Source: Lachnospiraceae bacterium | GTDB lineage: Bacteria; Bacteroidota; Bacteroidia; Bacteroidales; Muribaculaceae | Length of the DNA: 56,568 nucleotides | Assembly: GCA_023663655.1 (NCBI GenBank) | Contig: JAMPGZ010000016.1 | Span: 3,630-60,197, forward strand | Direction: 5' to 3' | Shown: one piece after another, positions 32,872 through 42,114 of the stretch | Numbering within the stretch: position 1 is the stretch's first letter | Layout of the letters: each line of letters begins with the position of its first letter | The notes under the pieces: model-generated | Databases searched by the model: none | What the model saw: only the letters and a program-made list of their open reading frames with translations | What the model was told of the DNA's origin: nothing | Translations under genes and position numbers: made by a program

Positions 32872-34611
32872 TTACTTGCCCGCTTTAGGATTCCATCCGT
32901 CAGCACCGCCAAGCACCTTGGAGATTTCATAATCCTTGGTATTCTTCAATTGCTTGCCGAACGAAGCTCGTTTTGATGCGTTAGCTCCGGCGCCACGGCT
33001 GCCATATTCAGCATAATTCACTGTTTTTTCAGCATCCTTCTTTCCCCAATTATGCCAACCTTCAGGAGTGATGTGTCCGTCCATAAGGCAATTTATGAAC
33101 ACAGCCTGGGCGTAGGGGCGCCATGGACGTGAAAGATACACCTTGTCCACTCCAGGCTCGGCTGTGATGTTGCAGTCATAGAACACATATCCGTAGGGAG
33201 TCCCCTCGGGGGTCGACGGAGCAGTAAGATAGCCATGACGCTTGCTGTGAATGCGGCAACCGTCAAAGACTGCCGTCGATGAGCCGAAGATGAAGTCGAC
33301 AGTACCCTCTATGTAACAGTTCTCATAATACTGGCGTGAACCCTTTCCGTAGGTGTAAAGAGTATCCTGATTGCCGGTGAAACGGCAATTCTTGAAATGC
33401 GCGCGGTCGCCGCTTACAAAACAAGCCACAGCCTGACCCACAGGACCTGCCGAATTGTCAAATGTGATATTCTCGGCATAGAAATCAGGACCATAGATAT
33501 AGCATGAAGCAGAGCCTGATGTGCCTTTCTCCTCACCAAATTCATTGAGGGTCTTGGCAAAGTCATCATAAGTCAACACCGTTCCCTCCTGACCGATAAG
33601 CGAGATGTTGCGTTTGGTTTCCGGGATCACGATCTTCTCCTTATACACACCCGGACGTACAAGAATAGTAGTGCGGTTCTTGCGGAAATCAGGCACAGCG
33701 TCGATAGCCTCCTGAACGGTGAAGAAATCACCGCTGCCATCCTTTGCCACCACATAATCATAATGACGCACGTAGGGAGCGAGTTCAGGAACCACCTTGG
33801 CGATTTCATCGATAGTCAGTCCGGCTATCACACGTCCGCCATGCACATTAAGGTGAGTGTTATCCTCCCTTCCCTTGGGAATCGCAGGAACAGTATTAGG
33901 CTCAACCCACATGAACAAAGCCTTAGAAGCCTCGGGACCGAGTCCCTCCACAAGATCGTGGGTGATCTTGTTCATGTCGACGAAAGGCACATTGAGCTCA
34001 CGAGCCACATTGCGGGGCGACTCAAGATAAGCCCCATGGGTGTCGATAAGTTTCATTTCGGCAGTCACAGCCTCTTTGGCGCCGTCGGCACGCTTCGCAT
34101 CAGGATTGGCATAGAACGCATCATCCTGCTTCACAGCGGCACTCACTGCATTGGCATCACCCGCTACTCCGAAATTACGGCGTATGATCGAGTTGAACAA
34201 CACCGGCTTGCCACCCTTGGCACGGGTTTCATTGACAAACTTGCGAAGGTTGTCGTCAAATGTGGAACCCGGATCAGTGTGGCGGTCAGCCTTAGGCTTC
34301 TCGTCGTTATGTCCGAACTGGATGAACACATAGTCGCCGGGGCGCACTTTGTCAATGACTTTCTGCCACAGTCCGCCGCCTATGAAGCTCTTGCTGCTTC
34401 TGCCGTTCTGGGCATGATTGTCGACTACAATATCTTCCGAGAGGAAGCCCGGCAACATCTGTCCCCAGCCTCGTTCCGGATTACCGCCGGTGAGCACTTT
34501 ATTAGCCATAGTGGAGTCACCGATCATAAAAATAGTTGTCTTGTGCTGGTCAGCCTTGAATGCCGTCAACAGCAGAAACAACCCACAAAATAAGGTCAAA
34601 TATCGTCTCAT
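32872..34611 (-). CDS. Two-domain pectin esterase: SGNH acetylesterase plus CE8 pectin methylesterase
   Basis: The reading frame opens at 34635, but the -7 box overlaps that ATG, so translation must begin at 34611 (579 residues, starting MRRYLTLFCG with a signal peptide). Residues numbered from the longer frame: an SGNH/CE12-type esterase with S41 in MIGDSTM, N110 in FGHND and the pair D258/H261 in DNTHLNVHG; then from about 295 a CE8 methylesterase with Q423 and D424 (GNQDTLY), D447 (GTVDFIFG) and R503 (SRPWRPY), all catalytic positions intact. It would remove acetyl and methyl groups from pectin, preparing it for lyases such as the PL10 enzyme at 154-2274. Confidence 0.92.
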   Translation of the reverse strand: MRRYLTLFCGLFLLLTAFKADQHKTTIFMIGDSTMANKVLTGGNPERGWGQMLPGFLSEDIVVDNHAQNGRSSKSFIGGGLWQKVIDKVRPGDYVFIQFGHNDEKPKADRHTDPGSTFDDNLRKFVNETRAKGGKPVLFNSIIRRNFGVAGDANAVSAAVKQDDAFYANPDAKRADGAKEAVTAEMKLIDTHGAYLESPRNVARELNVPFVDMNKITHDLVEGLGPEASKALFMWVEPNTVPAIPKGREDNTHLNVHGGRVIAGLTIDEIAKVVPELAPYVRHYDYVVAKDGSGDFFTVQEAIDAVPDFRKNRTTILVRPGVYKEKIVIPETKRNISLIGQEGTVLTYDDFAKTLNEFGEEKGTSGSASCYIYGPDFYAENITFDNSAGPVGQAVACFVSGDRAHFKNCRFTGNQDTLYTYGKGSRQYYENCYIEGTVDFIFGSSTAVFDGCRIHSKRHGYLTAPSTPEGTPYGYVFYDCNITAEPGVDKVYLSRPWRPYAQAVFINCLMDGHITPEGWHNWGKKDAEKTVNYAEYGSRGAGANASKRASFGKQLKNTKDYEISKVLGGADGWNPKAGK

Positions 34612-34632
34612 GGTTATAAATAATTGATTATT

Positions 34633-34663
34633 CAAAATTAGTCATTTTCTTGCAAAACGCAAA
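34633..34663 (-). promoter_or_regulatory. Promoter of the pectin esterase gene; decides its start
   Basis: On the minus strand, TTTG (34663-34660), 19 nt, then TAATTTTG (34640-34633), a perfect consensus. Transcription would start near 34628, downstream of the first ATG (34635) and upstream of the second (34611). Confidence 0.85.
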
Positions 34664-34665
34664 AT

Positions 34666-35412
34666 TCAGCTTTCGCCGGCAATCATATCCACCGCCACTT
34701 CCTTGAACAGATAACGCCGCTCATTGAATGCCTCATCGACCAGACACAATGTACCGTCAGGAAGCACATCGGCAATTCTCGCATGAAATCTCTCTCCGGT
34801 CGATGCATCGATATACCGGTTACCATCCTTGCGCCACAGCTCACTATTGTAGGCACGGTGTATCTCACTGCCCGGTGATTCAAGGCGGCTATAAATATCT
34901 TCAACTGCGTTGCGCAGCACGTCATCGACCGCCACCTCTCGATTGATGAGATTAAACAATGACACCGGATTGGGAGCGTCGCTCACAAACTCACGTTGGT
35001 TCACATTGATCCCGATCCCGATTATCGACCGGTTTATCTCGCGATTGGAAATGCTGTGTTCAATGAGGATGCCGCATATCTTCCGGTCGCCCACATAGAT
35101 GTCGTTGGGCCACTTCACCTTCACCTCCTCGGAAACGTCTCCGAGAAAGCGTCTAAGCGTGTCGACAATGCCAAGCGAAACTGCTTCTGAAATCACAAAC
35201 TGCTCCGCAGCCTTTATGCCCCGACGGTTGAACATCAACAGCGAGCAAGTGACGTTAAGTCCCGACGACGCTTCCCAGGAATTGCCACGCTGCCCTCTTC
35301 CCGCCGTCTGTTCACGCGCCACCACGACCGTGTCACGCTCCAGTTCGCCGGATATGCCCGCAAGATATGTGTTGGTCGAGCCACAGCTCTCCAACTCTAT
35401 TACATCAATCAT
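34666..35412 (-). CDS. birA: Biotin-protein ligase
   Basis: A 248-residue enzyme with the biotinyl-AMP binding loop GRGQRG (38-43), KWPND (100-104) and the lysine in RKICGILIE (K111). It lacks the N-terminal HTH of E. coli BirA, so it is a plain ligase that attaches biotin to carboxylase carrier proteins in the cytoplasm and not a repressor. Its start overlaps the stop of the small membrane protein gene upstream by 4 nt, which suggests translational coupling. It is the last gene of a long minus-strand run. Confidence 0.93.
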   Translation of the reverse strand: MIDVIELESCGSTNTYLAGISGELERDTVVVAREQTAGRGQRGNSWEASSGLNVTCSLLMFNRRGIKAAEQFVISEAVSLGIVDTLRRFLGDVSEEVKVKWPNDIYVGDRKICGILIEHSISNREINRSIIGIGINVNQREFVSDAPNPVSLFNLINREVAVDDVLRNAVEDIYSRLESPGSEIHRAYNSELWRKDGNRYIDASTGERFHARIADVLPDGTLCLVDEAFNERRYLFKEVAVDMIAGES

Positions 35413-35645
35413 CTCATCTGCGCATTTACCGAATGATACAAATATACAGCCATACCGATAATGGCGATTCCTATCAGCACATACAGCAGCCGGGCATAGC
35501 GCCGTGGCATTCCTCCGGTGAGCACTCTCACATTGCCGCTATTGAAGAACCAGTCCCAGCCGCCGATTCCTGCGGCGATGGAAAAGACTCCTCCGCAAGC
35601 AAATATGGCACACAGCACGTAGGTGGCTGTCACCACGCTCATCAC
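35409..35645 (-). CDS. Small two-helix membrane protein (Imm17-like)
   Basis: A 78-residue protein with two membrane helices (about 4-24 and 52-72) and a connecting loop [18 protein letters not shown] followed by [14 protein letters not shown]. The WDWFF motif and the layout resemble proteins annotated as the Imm17 family. No toxin gene is nearby, and it sits between housekeeping genes, overlapping both, so an immunity role is doubtful here. Function unknown. Confidence 0.65.
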   Translation of the reverse strand: MMSVVTATYVLCAIFACGGVFSIAAGIGGWDWFFNSGNVRVLTGGMPRRYARLLYVLIGIAIIGMAVYLYHSVNAQMR

Positions 35646-36076
35646 GGAAGTTTAACAGTCAACTCCCTCGAACCGTTGTCAAGCACTTTCAGCTCAACCT
35701 TAACGGTATCGTCGGGCAATATATCCTCAATGCGTTCAGGCCATTCAAGGAGACACAGAGCGCCTGAATCGAAGTAATCCTCAACACCTATGTCAAACGC
35801 TTCCTCAAGATTCTCCAGACGGTAAAGGTCGAAATGATATATCAGCTCGGCTGTAGTGTCGCTGCGATACTCATTGATTATAGAGAACGAAGGACTTCCT
35901 GTGGCATCCTGCTCCACGCCAAGCGCATTGGAAAGCGCATTGATGAATGTGGTCTTACCGGCTCCCATCTCGCCATAGAAAGCATAGACGGTTTCATCGC
36001 CCATGACCTCCACAAACTCCTCCGCTGCACGGTCGAGGTCATCGATGGAATTAATGATAATTTTCTTTTCTGTCAT
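35642..36076 (-). CDS. tsaE: tRNA threonylcarbamoyladenosine biosynthesis ATPase TsaE
   Basis: A 144-residue protein with the P-loop GEMGAGKTT (35-43) and the TsaE features [11 protein letters not shown] and [17 protein letters not shown], plus [14 protein letters not shown]. It works with TsaB and TsaD to make t6A at position 37 of tRNAs that read ANN codons. It follows porX by 25 nt and overlaps the next gene by 4 nt. Length is normal for the family. Confidence 0.95.
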   Translation of the reverse strand: MTEKKIIINSIDDLDRAAEEFVEVMGDETVYAFYGEMGAGKTTFINALSNALGVEQDATGSPSFSIINEYRSDTTAELIYHFDLYRLENLEEAFDIGVEDYFDSGALCLLEWPERIEDILPDDTVKVELKVLDNGSRELTVKLP

Positions 36077-36101
36077 TTCTGTTATATCTTTTTTATGTTT
36101 T

Positions 36102-37646
36102 CTATTTTGCTGTCATCGTCACAAGCGGCACCACCATCTCCTCAAGAGAAATGCCTCCATGCTGGAATGTACCATCGTAGTACTGCACATAATAGTTGTA
36201 ATTATTGGGATAAGCGAAAAAATCATGCCCAGATGCGAAAATATATGCTGTGGAAACATTCGGAGCCGGCAACCCGAATACTGACGGACGCCTCATCTCA
36301 TACACATTTTTGGGATTATAATTCAGATTTTTCCCAAGCTTGTATCGCAAATTGGTATTTGTATTCTTATCCCCTATCACCTTCAATGGGTTGTCGACCT
36401 GGATAGTACCATGGTCGGTGGTCAGAACGAGCTTGCGTCCTGTAGCAGCGATTTTTCTAAAAAGTTCGAGAGCCGGAGAGTGACGGAACCACGACTCGGT
36501 GAGCGATCGGTAGGCAGCATCGTTTGACGCAAGCTCCCTTATCATCTTCGACTCGGTGCGGGCATGGGAAAGCATATCCACGAAATTTATGACAATCACG
36601 TTAAGGTCATTGTCGAGCAGATTCTTGAAATTACGCACTATCTTATCTCCCTGCGCCGAATCATTGAGCTTGTTATAGGAAAATTTTACCTTGCGGCGGA
36701 ACCTCTCAAACTGGGTGGCGATCAACGGCGACTCATTGAGATTCTTGCCCTCATCCTCATCTTCGTCAACCCAAAGATCGGGAAACATTTTCTCAATATC
36801 CACAGGCATCAACCCCGAGAATATAGCGTTGCGGGCATACTGGGTTGCTGTGGGGAGAATGGATGTGTAAAGCTCCTCCTCAAATGTGAACATCTCGGAT
36901 AGCATCTGCCGCACCACACGCCACTGGTCAAGACGGAAATTGTCTATTACAACAAAGAACACCTTCTCTCCGGCATCAAGCATCGGGAAAAGTTTCTTCT
37001 TAAATATATCGGGACTCATCAACGGACGTTCATTGGCGCCTGTCATCCACGACTCATAATGTTTCTTCACAAACTTGAAGAATGCCGAGTTTGCCTCATC
37101 CTTCTGCATTCTAAGCATCTCAGCCATGTTGGAGTCGGCAGCTGTCAATTCAAACTCCCAATAAACAAGTTTGGAATACAGCGCATACCAGTCTTCAATC
37201 GTGCGGCATTCATTGATGAGCATGGAAATCTTGGCAAACTCCTGACGGTAGTCGCTTGTAGCCTGCTCGCTCACAAGCTGCTCTGAATGAAGATTCTTCT
37301 TGATCGACAGCAATATCTGGCTCGGATTCACCGGTTTTATAAGATAGTCGGCGATCTTGCTCCCTATCGCCTGGTTCATGATGTTCTCCTCCTCACTCTT
37401 GGTGATCATGATCACAGGAGTGAGAGGCTGATACTGCTTGATGCGGGAAAGAGTTTCAAGTCCGGTAAGTCCCGGCATATTTTCATCAAGGATCACCAGG
37501 TCAAAAGTTTCCTTCTCGACCATGTCGATGGCATCCCTGCCGCTGTTGGCGGTAGTGACATCATATCCTTTACTCTTCAGGAACAGTATGTGGGGCTTCA
37601 ACAAGTCTATCTCGTCATCAGCCCAAAGTAGTCTATGCTGGCTCAT
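36102..37646 (-). CDS. porX: PorX: response regulator with PglZ-type phosphatase domain
   Basis: A 514-residue protein. Residues 1-120 form a receiver domain (acid pair D10/D11, phospho-acceptor D54 in VILDENMPG, lysine in DYLIKPVN). From about 200 onwards it is a PglZ/alkaline-phosphatase-like domain with [46 protein letters not shown] and a final metal-ligand histidine in [12 protein letters not shown]. This is the architecture of PorX, the response regulator of type IX secretion, which responds to the kinase PorY and degrades nucleotide messengers. It lies 5 nt downstream of porW. PorY is not in this window. Confidence 0.93.
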   Translation of the reverse strand: MSQHRLLWADDEIDLLKPHILFLKSKGYDVTTANSGRDAIDMVEKETFDLVILDENMPGLTGLETLSRIKQYQPLTPVIMITKSEEENIMNQAIGSKIADYLIKPVNPSQILLSIKKNLHSEQLVSEQATSDYRQEFAKISMLINECRTIEDWYALYSKLVYWEFELTAADSNMAEMLRMQKDEANSAFFKFVKKHYESWMTGANERPLMSPDIFKKKLFPMLDAGEKVFFVVIDNFRLDQWRVVRQMLSEMFTFEEELYTSILPTATQYARNAIFSGLMPVDIEKMFPDLWVDEDEDEGKNLNESPLIATQFERFRRKVKFSYNKLNDSAQGDKIVRNFKNLLDNDLNVIVINFVDMLSHARTESKMIRELASNDAAYRSLTESWFRHSPALELFRKIAATGRKLVLTTDHGTIQVDNPLKVIGDKNTNTNLRYKLGKNLNYNPKNVYEMRRPSVFGLPAPNVSTAYIFASGHDFFAYPNNYNYYVQYYDGTFQHGGISLEEMVVPLVTMTAK

Positions 37647-37651
37647 TGCGG

Positions 37652-40600
37652 TTAGTTGTCTAACAGGTCATCATCACCCTCCGATCCGGCGGGATAAGCG
37701 GGATAAACGCTCGGCTTCGGCGCCACAGGCTTAACCGGCACCTTAGGCTTGGCGGGAGCCGCAGGCTGCTGCTTTTGCACCGGAACTGCAGGTTTAACCG
37801 GCACCCCCGGCTTTCCTCTTACGGGAAGTGAATCGGGCACCACCTTTATAGCAACCGTATCCACCGCCACGCCTGGAGACAATGGCTTGATGCTGTCGAC
37901 ATCAGCCGGCTTAACAGTGTCAGGCACGGCAGGCTCAATATCAGGCTGCTGCACCTCGGTCTTTTCAGGCACCGAAGGCTTCGGCTCTTCAAGCTCAAGC
38001 TCATCGCCATCATCCTCGGGAATCTCCTCAGGACGGTCACGCACTATCATGGAGCCGTAATCCTCATCAGCCAGTCCCGGTCCACCCTCCACAGGCGCCT
38101 CTGCTGCCTGTTCATCGACATATCGGAAATACTCTTCAAATGTGCGTCCATGCTGCAACAGCGTGTCGAAGTTCTTTACGCTGATCATGACAGGACGGAC
38201 ATTATCGGGCAATTCCAATCCGGAAGCCATCACGGAGCGATAATGTACCAATTCGTCAAAGTTAGCAAATCCTTTGACAAGAAGCAAACCGAGACGCCCG
38301 AAATTCATCGGTTCAAGATCATAATCCTTCACGACAAACGAGCTGAAATTATGACGGGCGACATCAAAGAGCAATTGATTGCCCGACACCTCATCGGTAG
38401 GATAAACCAGTACAAGGAGCTGAGGATCATCAGGATTCAGGTCAAACTCCACTGAATCTCCCTCTACCGACAACGAGTCATTGCCGAGACGCATATCCCA
38501 CAGCATTCCACGGCTGTTGCTCACACCGCTGTGCAGCTTCCTGCCCTGCGACAATCCTCGCATATAATCGGATGCGAGCGGCGACACATCACTCTCGGGA
38601 TAACGCTCAAGAAGCATTGTAAGCACCTCCTTGAACTTATCCTGATTATTTTCAGTGACATAGCTCAACGCATCAATAAACATGAACTTAGGCATGATTT
38701 TGCTAAGCGGATATTTCTTCAGCATCAATGCAAGAGCATCATGCACTTCATCATTGCGGTTGTCAAGATAAGCGGCGTATGCTTTTTCATATATGGCATT
38801 CTGCTCGGAATCCATTTTACGAAGATTCTCTATGTAATTGGGGTCCCTAACAGCCATGCCGTACTTCGACTCGGGGAAATCCGACAGCATCAACGCCCGG
38901 TAACGCTCGGCACGGTTCTTATCTCCTATTCTCATGTACATCAGATACATATTGTAATATATATCCAGACGGTAGACATTGTCAGGATACCGTTTGAGCA
39001 GTTTGTTCCACTCATCGACAGCATCATCGTAAGCATCAAGTTTATCCTTCAAGATTATGCCTATATTGTACATTCCCTCCTGAATCACATCATTTGCCGT
39101 GATCTTCTCTTGAGGCGTGGAGGGTATCTGCTTAAGATAATATTCCGGGAAATGCGGATCATTAGGATCATTCTTGGAGGAAGATTCTTCAGCCGCGTTA
39201 TGACTATCAGTATCCTCTGCCACTTCATCAGCCTCCTCTTCCGCATCATTATTCTCAAATTCATCGAAACTGAACGACGATTTATTGCGGCGGCGCCAGT
39301 CATCCTCAAGTTTTCGCGAACCCCATCGCTTCTGGAAATCAGTTTTTCCGGCAGCGAGAGTGGCGCTGTTGTAGAAATACCATGAGTCGTCGGTGTTCAT
39401 CACGTATGTTGCCGGAGCCGATGCAGCATTGCCGGTGTTGGCTATGACGCTTCCGTTGGCTTGCTGCTGGGCGAGATACTCCTCGCGCTTCTGCTTTTCA
39501 GCCTCCTCTTTCTCCTTTTTGTTCAATTCATCGATAATCTTATTGACCACCGCAAGTTGCTGCTCATGGGTCATATCAGAAAGTCTGAGCAATGAGTCAT
39601 TGAGATTCACATTCTGCGTGTATATAGCAAGCTCATCAAGTACGTCACTACGCTGACTCAGCAATTCACGATCAGGATAATCCTCGGGAAGAACAGGCAC
39701 TGCCTCGGAATAACACGGCTGTGCCAGATCATACTCTCCTCGGTCAAAATAAAGATTTCCGAGCGTAATCTGGCATATAGCTTTCTCAACTCCGTTTCTG
39801 GTGGATTTTTCCAACGCAAGCTTGTAGTTGTCGATAGCCGAAGCGGTATCCCGCCGCGACAGATATAGATTGCCTATCGCATAATAGATTTGGTCAAGAT
39901 ATTCCTTGTTACGGTCATAGCGTGTCATGCGCTTCAACGCGTCAACCTCAGGCTTGATATTCTCCCCCTCATAAACCTCGCTCTGCTTTATTCTGGCATT
40001 AAACTGCGTGCGATACGAAACCGATGCCGATGCCGCACGCTTGAATGCCTGGTAAGCGTCACGCTTGTTATTCTCACGGGCATAAAGCTGCCCCAACAGA
40101 AAATTAAGCCTCGATTTCTGGGCTCCGGACGATAACGGAATCAAATCCTTGATATAAGGAATCGCATTCTGCGGCTCAATTCCTCTCAGATACAATGCCG
40201 CGTAAGCCATATTATAGAGCCGTTTCAGCTCCTTGTTGACAAGCTGATCCTTAGGGGTCTTGACGAGGATATTTTCAGCCTCATAGTCCCACCCCATGTC
40301 GCAATATGCACGCGCTTGCCACAACCGAGCCTCAGTGACCGTCGACGGCAGCCATGAAAAATGTTTCGATATGTAATAAAAAGTCGATGCAGCCCCAAGA
40401 AAATCGCCATTGTTGAACTGGGATTTGCCAAGCATCATCCAAGCATTGTGAAGAAACGGATTATATTCTTCCCTACGCATCCATTCCTTATATTTTGGAT
40501 CGGTCGATTTGCCGGGCTTTCTCGCCGGTTTCTTTTTTATCGACCTCAACTGGATCGCTTTCTGAGCCTTCTCGATAGAACGGGTGAAGTCGCCCTGTGG

Positions 40601-40846
40601 CTGAGCCACACCCTCCACGCCCTTGGCATCGGTAGGATGGACAAACAGCAGACGGGTATAATCATCCCTGTAAGCATTCTCAAGATCATTCATCGTTATC
40701 TTGTAATGCTCATCGCCATTATAATAAATATTATAACGGGTTATGAACGCCTGGTAATTGCGCGACAACGCCGTGTTTTTACGAGGGCCGCAGCTCGCCA
40801 TGCCAAGCGCCACAAGCAGGAATACTATTATCGGAACATTCTTCAC
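37652..40846 (-). CDS. porW: PorW/SprE-type TPR lipoprotein of type IX secretion
   Basis: A 1064-residue lipoprotein (lipobox MASC). The opening NYQAFITRYNIYYNGDEHYK and the TPR-like repeats through about residue 750 match the SprE/PorW family, which links the outer-membrane secretion complex with the inner-membrane motor. A charged low-complexity linker (about 515-545) splits the repeats. The last 130 residues are rich in proline, valine and lysine (KPGVPVKPAVPVQKQQ) and end in an acidic tail. The pairing with porX, 5 nt apart, supports the assignment. No obvious type IX cargo is in the window. Confidence 0.88.
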   Translation of the reverse strand: MKNVPIIVFLLVALGMASCGPRKNTALSRNYQAFITRYNIYYNGDEHYKITMNDLENAYRDDYTRLLFVHPTDAKGVEGVAQPQGDFTRSIEKAQKAIQLRSIKKKPARKPGKSTDPKYKEWMRREEYNPFLHNAWMMLGKSQFNNGDFLGAASTFYYISKHFSWLPSTVTEARLWQARAYCDMGWDYEAENILVKTPKDQLVNKELKRLYNMAYAALYLRGIEPQNAIPYIKDLIPLSSGAQKSRLNFLLGQLYARENNKRDAYQAFKRAASASVSYRTQFNARIKQSEVYEGENIKPEVDALKRMTRYDRNKEYLDQIYYAIGNLYLSRRDTASAIDNYKLALEKSTRNGVEKAICQITLGNLYFDRGEYDLAQPCYSEAVPVLPEDYPDRELLSQRSDVLDELAIYTQNVNLNDSLLRLSDMTHEQQLAVVNKIIDELNKKEKEEAEKQKREEYLAQQQANGSVIANTGNAASAPATYVMNTDDSWYFYNSATLAAGKTDFQKRWGSRKLEDDWRRRNKSSFSFDEFENNDAEEEADEVAEDTDSHNAAEESSSKNDPNDPHFPEYYLKQIPSTPQEKITANDVIQEGMYNIGIILKDKLDAYDDAVDEWNKLLKRYPDNVYRLDIYYNMYLMYMRIGDKNRAERYRALMLSDFPESKYGMAVRDPNYIENLRKMDSEQNAIYEKAYAAYLDNRNDEVHDALALMLKKYPLSKIMPKFMFIDALSYVTENNQDKFKEVLTMLLERYPESDVSPLASDYMRGLSQGRKLHSGVSNSRGMLWDMRLGNDSLSVEGDSVEFDLNPDDPQLLVLVYPTDEVSGNQLLFDVARHNFSSFVVKDYDLEPMNFGRLGLLLVKGFANFDELVHYRSVMASGLELPDNVRPVMISVKNFDTLLQHGRTFEEYFRYVDEQAAEAPVEGGPGLADEDYGSMIVRDRPEEIPEDDGDELELEEPKPSVPEKTEVQQPDIEPAVPDTVKPADVDSIKPLSPGVAVDTVAIKVVPDSLPVRGKPGVPVKPAVPVQKQQPAAPAKPKVPVKPVAPKPSVYPAYPAGSEGDDDLLDN

Positions 40847-40874
40847 CGTTGAATAAACGCTCTACTTCAAATTT

Positions 40875-41690
40875 TTATTGCATCGCGCGCCGTTGCGAAA
40901 TATCCTTGCTCACACGAGCCGCAACATACACCGTCACTTGAAGAAGGACGATTATAGCGGAACATGGCACATCGCCGAGCGTGGAAAGAAGAAGTCCGCC
41001 TACCGATGTTGCAGCAGAAATGGCTACCGATGCTACCATTATGCCCGAAAAACGACGCACCCAAGTCTCGGCAATCAATATCGGCAACGTGAGCAACGCT
41101 ATGAGAAGCATGATCCCGACAAGACGGATGGTTAGAACCACACAAACGGCGACAAAAACAGTCATGGCATAATTGATGAGCCGCACCCGCAATCCCGATA
41201 CCTTTGCAAAATCGCTGTCAAAAGCGCAGGCAAGCACAAGTTTATTGAAACAACCGATGAAAAGCAACAGAATCCCCGTGAAAATAGAGAACGCCCACAA
41301 ATCGGATGAGGTTATCGTCAGGATATTACCGAAAAGAAATCCATTAAGTTCAGGGACATAACCCGGTGTCATGAACACAAACAATATACCGACAGCCATC
41401 CCCAATGCCCAAATGACGGCTATAGCAGAGTCCTCTCTCACATGATAACGGTGGGAAATCCACTCTACACTCAACGACGACGCAATGGCAAATACCGACG
41501 CCATCGCCACCGGATTGACACCTAAGAAATACCCCATGCCGAGACCGCCGAAACAAGCATGGGTCACCCCACCTGTTATCGACACGAGCCTACGGGTGAT
41601 TATGTAGGTGCCTATAATTCCTCCGGCTATGCTGATTATTATGATACCAAGCAATGCATTGCGGAAAAACGCGTACTGTAGATATTCCAT
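40875..41690 (-). CDS. Zinc/manganese-type ABC transporter permease (ABC-3 family)
   Basis: A 271-residue membrane protein with eight or so helices and the signatures of the ZnuB/MntB family: RRLVSITGGVTHACFGGLGM, then LRVRLINYAMTVFVAVCVVL and MLLIALLTLPILIAE. It imports a divalent metal when combined with an ATPase and a binding protein, neither of which is adjacent, so the partners must be encoded elsewhere. It is packed 28 nt before porW and 10 nt after a small unknown gene. Confidence 0.88.
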   Translation of the reverse strand: MEYLQYAFFRNALLGIIIISIAGGIIGTYIITRRLVSITGGVTHACFGGLGMGYFLGVNPVAMASVFAIASSLSVEWISHRYHVREDSAIAVIWALGMAVGILFVFMTPGYVPELNGFLFGNILTITSSDLWAFSIFTGILLLFIGCFNKLVLACAFDSDFAKVSGLRVRLINYAMTVFVAVCVVLTIRLVGIMLLIALLTLPILIAETWVRRFSGIMVASVAISAATSVGGLLLSTLGDVPCSAIIVLLQVTVYVAARVSKDISQRRAMQ

Positions 41691-41700
41691 AACGCTCTTT

Positions 41701-42111
41701 TTACTTTAACGATGAGCGAGCCTCGGCAACAATCATAAGAAGTTCCTCTCTCACAGTCGTCGGCAGCTCGATGCCGCGCAACTGGATGCTCCGCCCCCAT
41801 CCGGCAATATCTTCAGGAAGCAATGTGAGCAGGACATCGCGGAACTGCTCAATCTCATCCTCCGCATAAGAATCAGCCCCACGACCTTTGAACACGTCAA
41901 GCTCCTCATCGTCATAATACACAATCTCAGGGCTTACCGAGGCAAGCAGCGAATCCTTCTCACAAGTGATGTGCATCCCGCAACACTCCTCTTCAGGCTC
42001 ATTATAAGCCGGTTCATCGGCAGGTGACGATTTACGGTGACGGCGGTCAAATAGATAAAGCACACATCCCGTCACCAATAAAGCGGCTAATATTATAACA
42101 CTCACCTCCAT
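41701..42111 (-). CDS. Conserved membrane-anchored protein of unknown function with CCGxHxxC motif
   Basis: A 136-residue protein with one N-terminal membrane helix (residues 4-20), a short basic stretch, an acidic linker, and the motif EECCGMHITCEKDSLL whose three cysteines and one histidine could bind a metal. The C-terminal half is helical (EQFRDVLLTLLPEDIAGWGR). I do not recognise a named family. It starts 3 nt after aroA and is followed at 10 nt by the metal permease gene; with its possible metal site it may be linked to metal supply (inference). Confidence 0.7.
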   Translation of the reverse strand: MEVSVIILAALLVTGCVLYLFDRRHRKSSPADEPAYNEPEEECCGMHITCEKDSLLASVSPEIVYYDDEELDVFKGRGADSYAEDEIEQFRDVLLTLLPEDIAGWGRSIQLRGIELPTTVREELLMIVAEARSSLK

Positions 42112-42114
42112 AGC

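Noticed and set aside
154-34611. A complete pectin utilisation locus
   Set aside because: Pectin enzymes lie at both ends of this 34-kb span, but no SusC/SusD pair, hybrid two-component sensor or further glycosidases lie between them; they are two separate single-gene units.
35409-35645. Toxin-immunity locus suggested by the Imm17-like protein
   Set aside because: No toxin-like gene is nearby and the gene overlaps tsaE and birA on both sides, as expected of a housekeeping operon member.
38531-39385. 284-codon open frame on the plus strand
   Set aside because: It is antisense to porW and has the composition of a complement of that gene; no start signals.
37652-40846. Type IX secretion cargo in the window
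   Set aside because: PorX and PorW are present, but none of the exported proteins here shows a type IX C-terminal domain.
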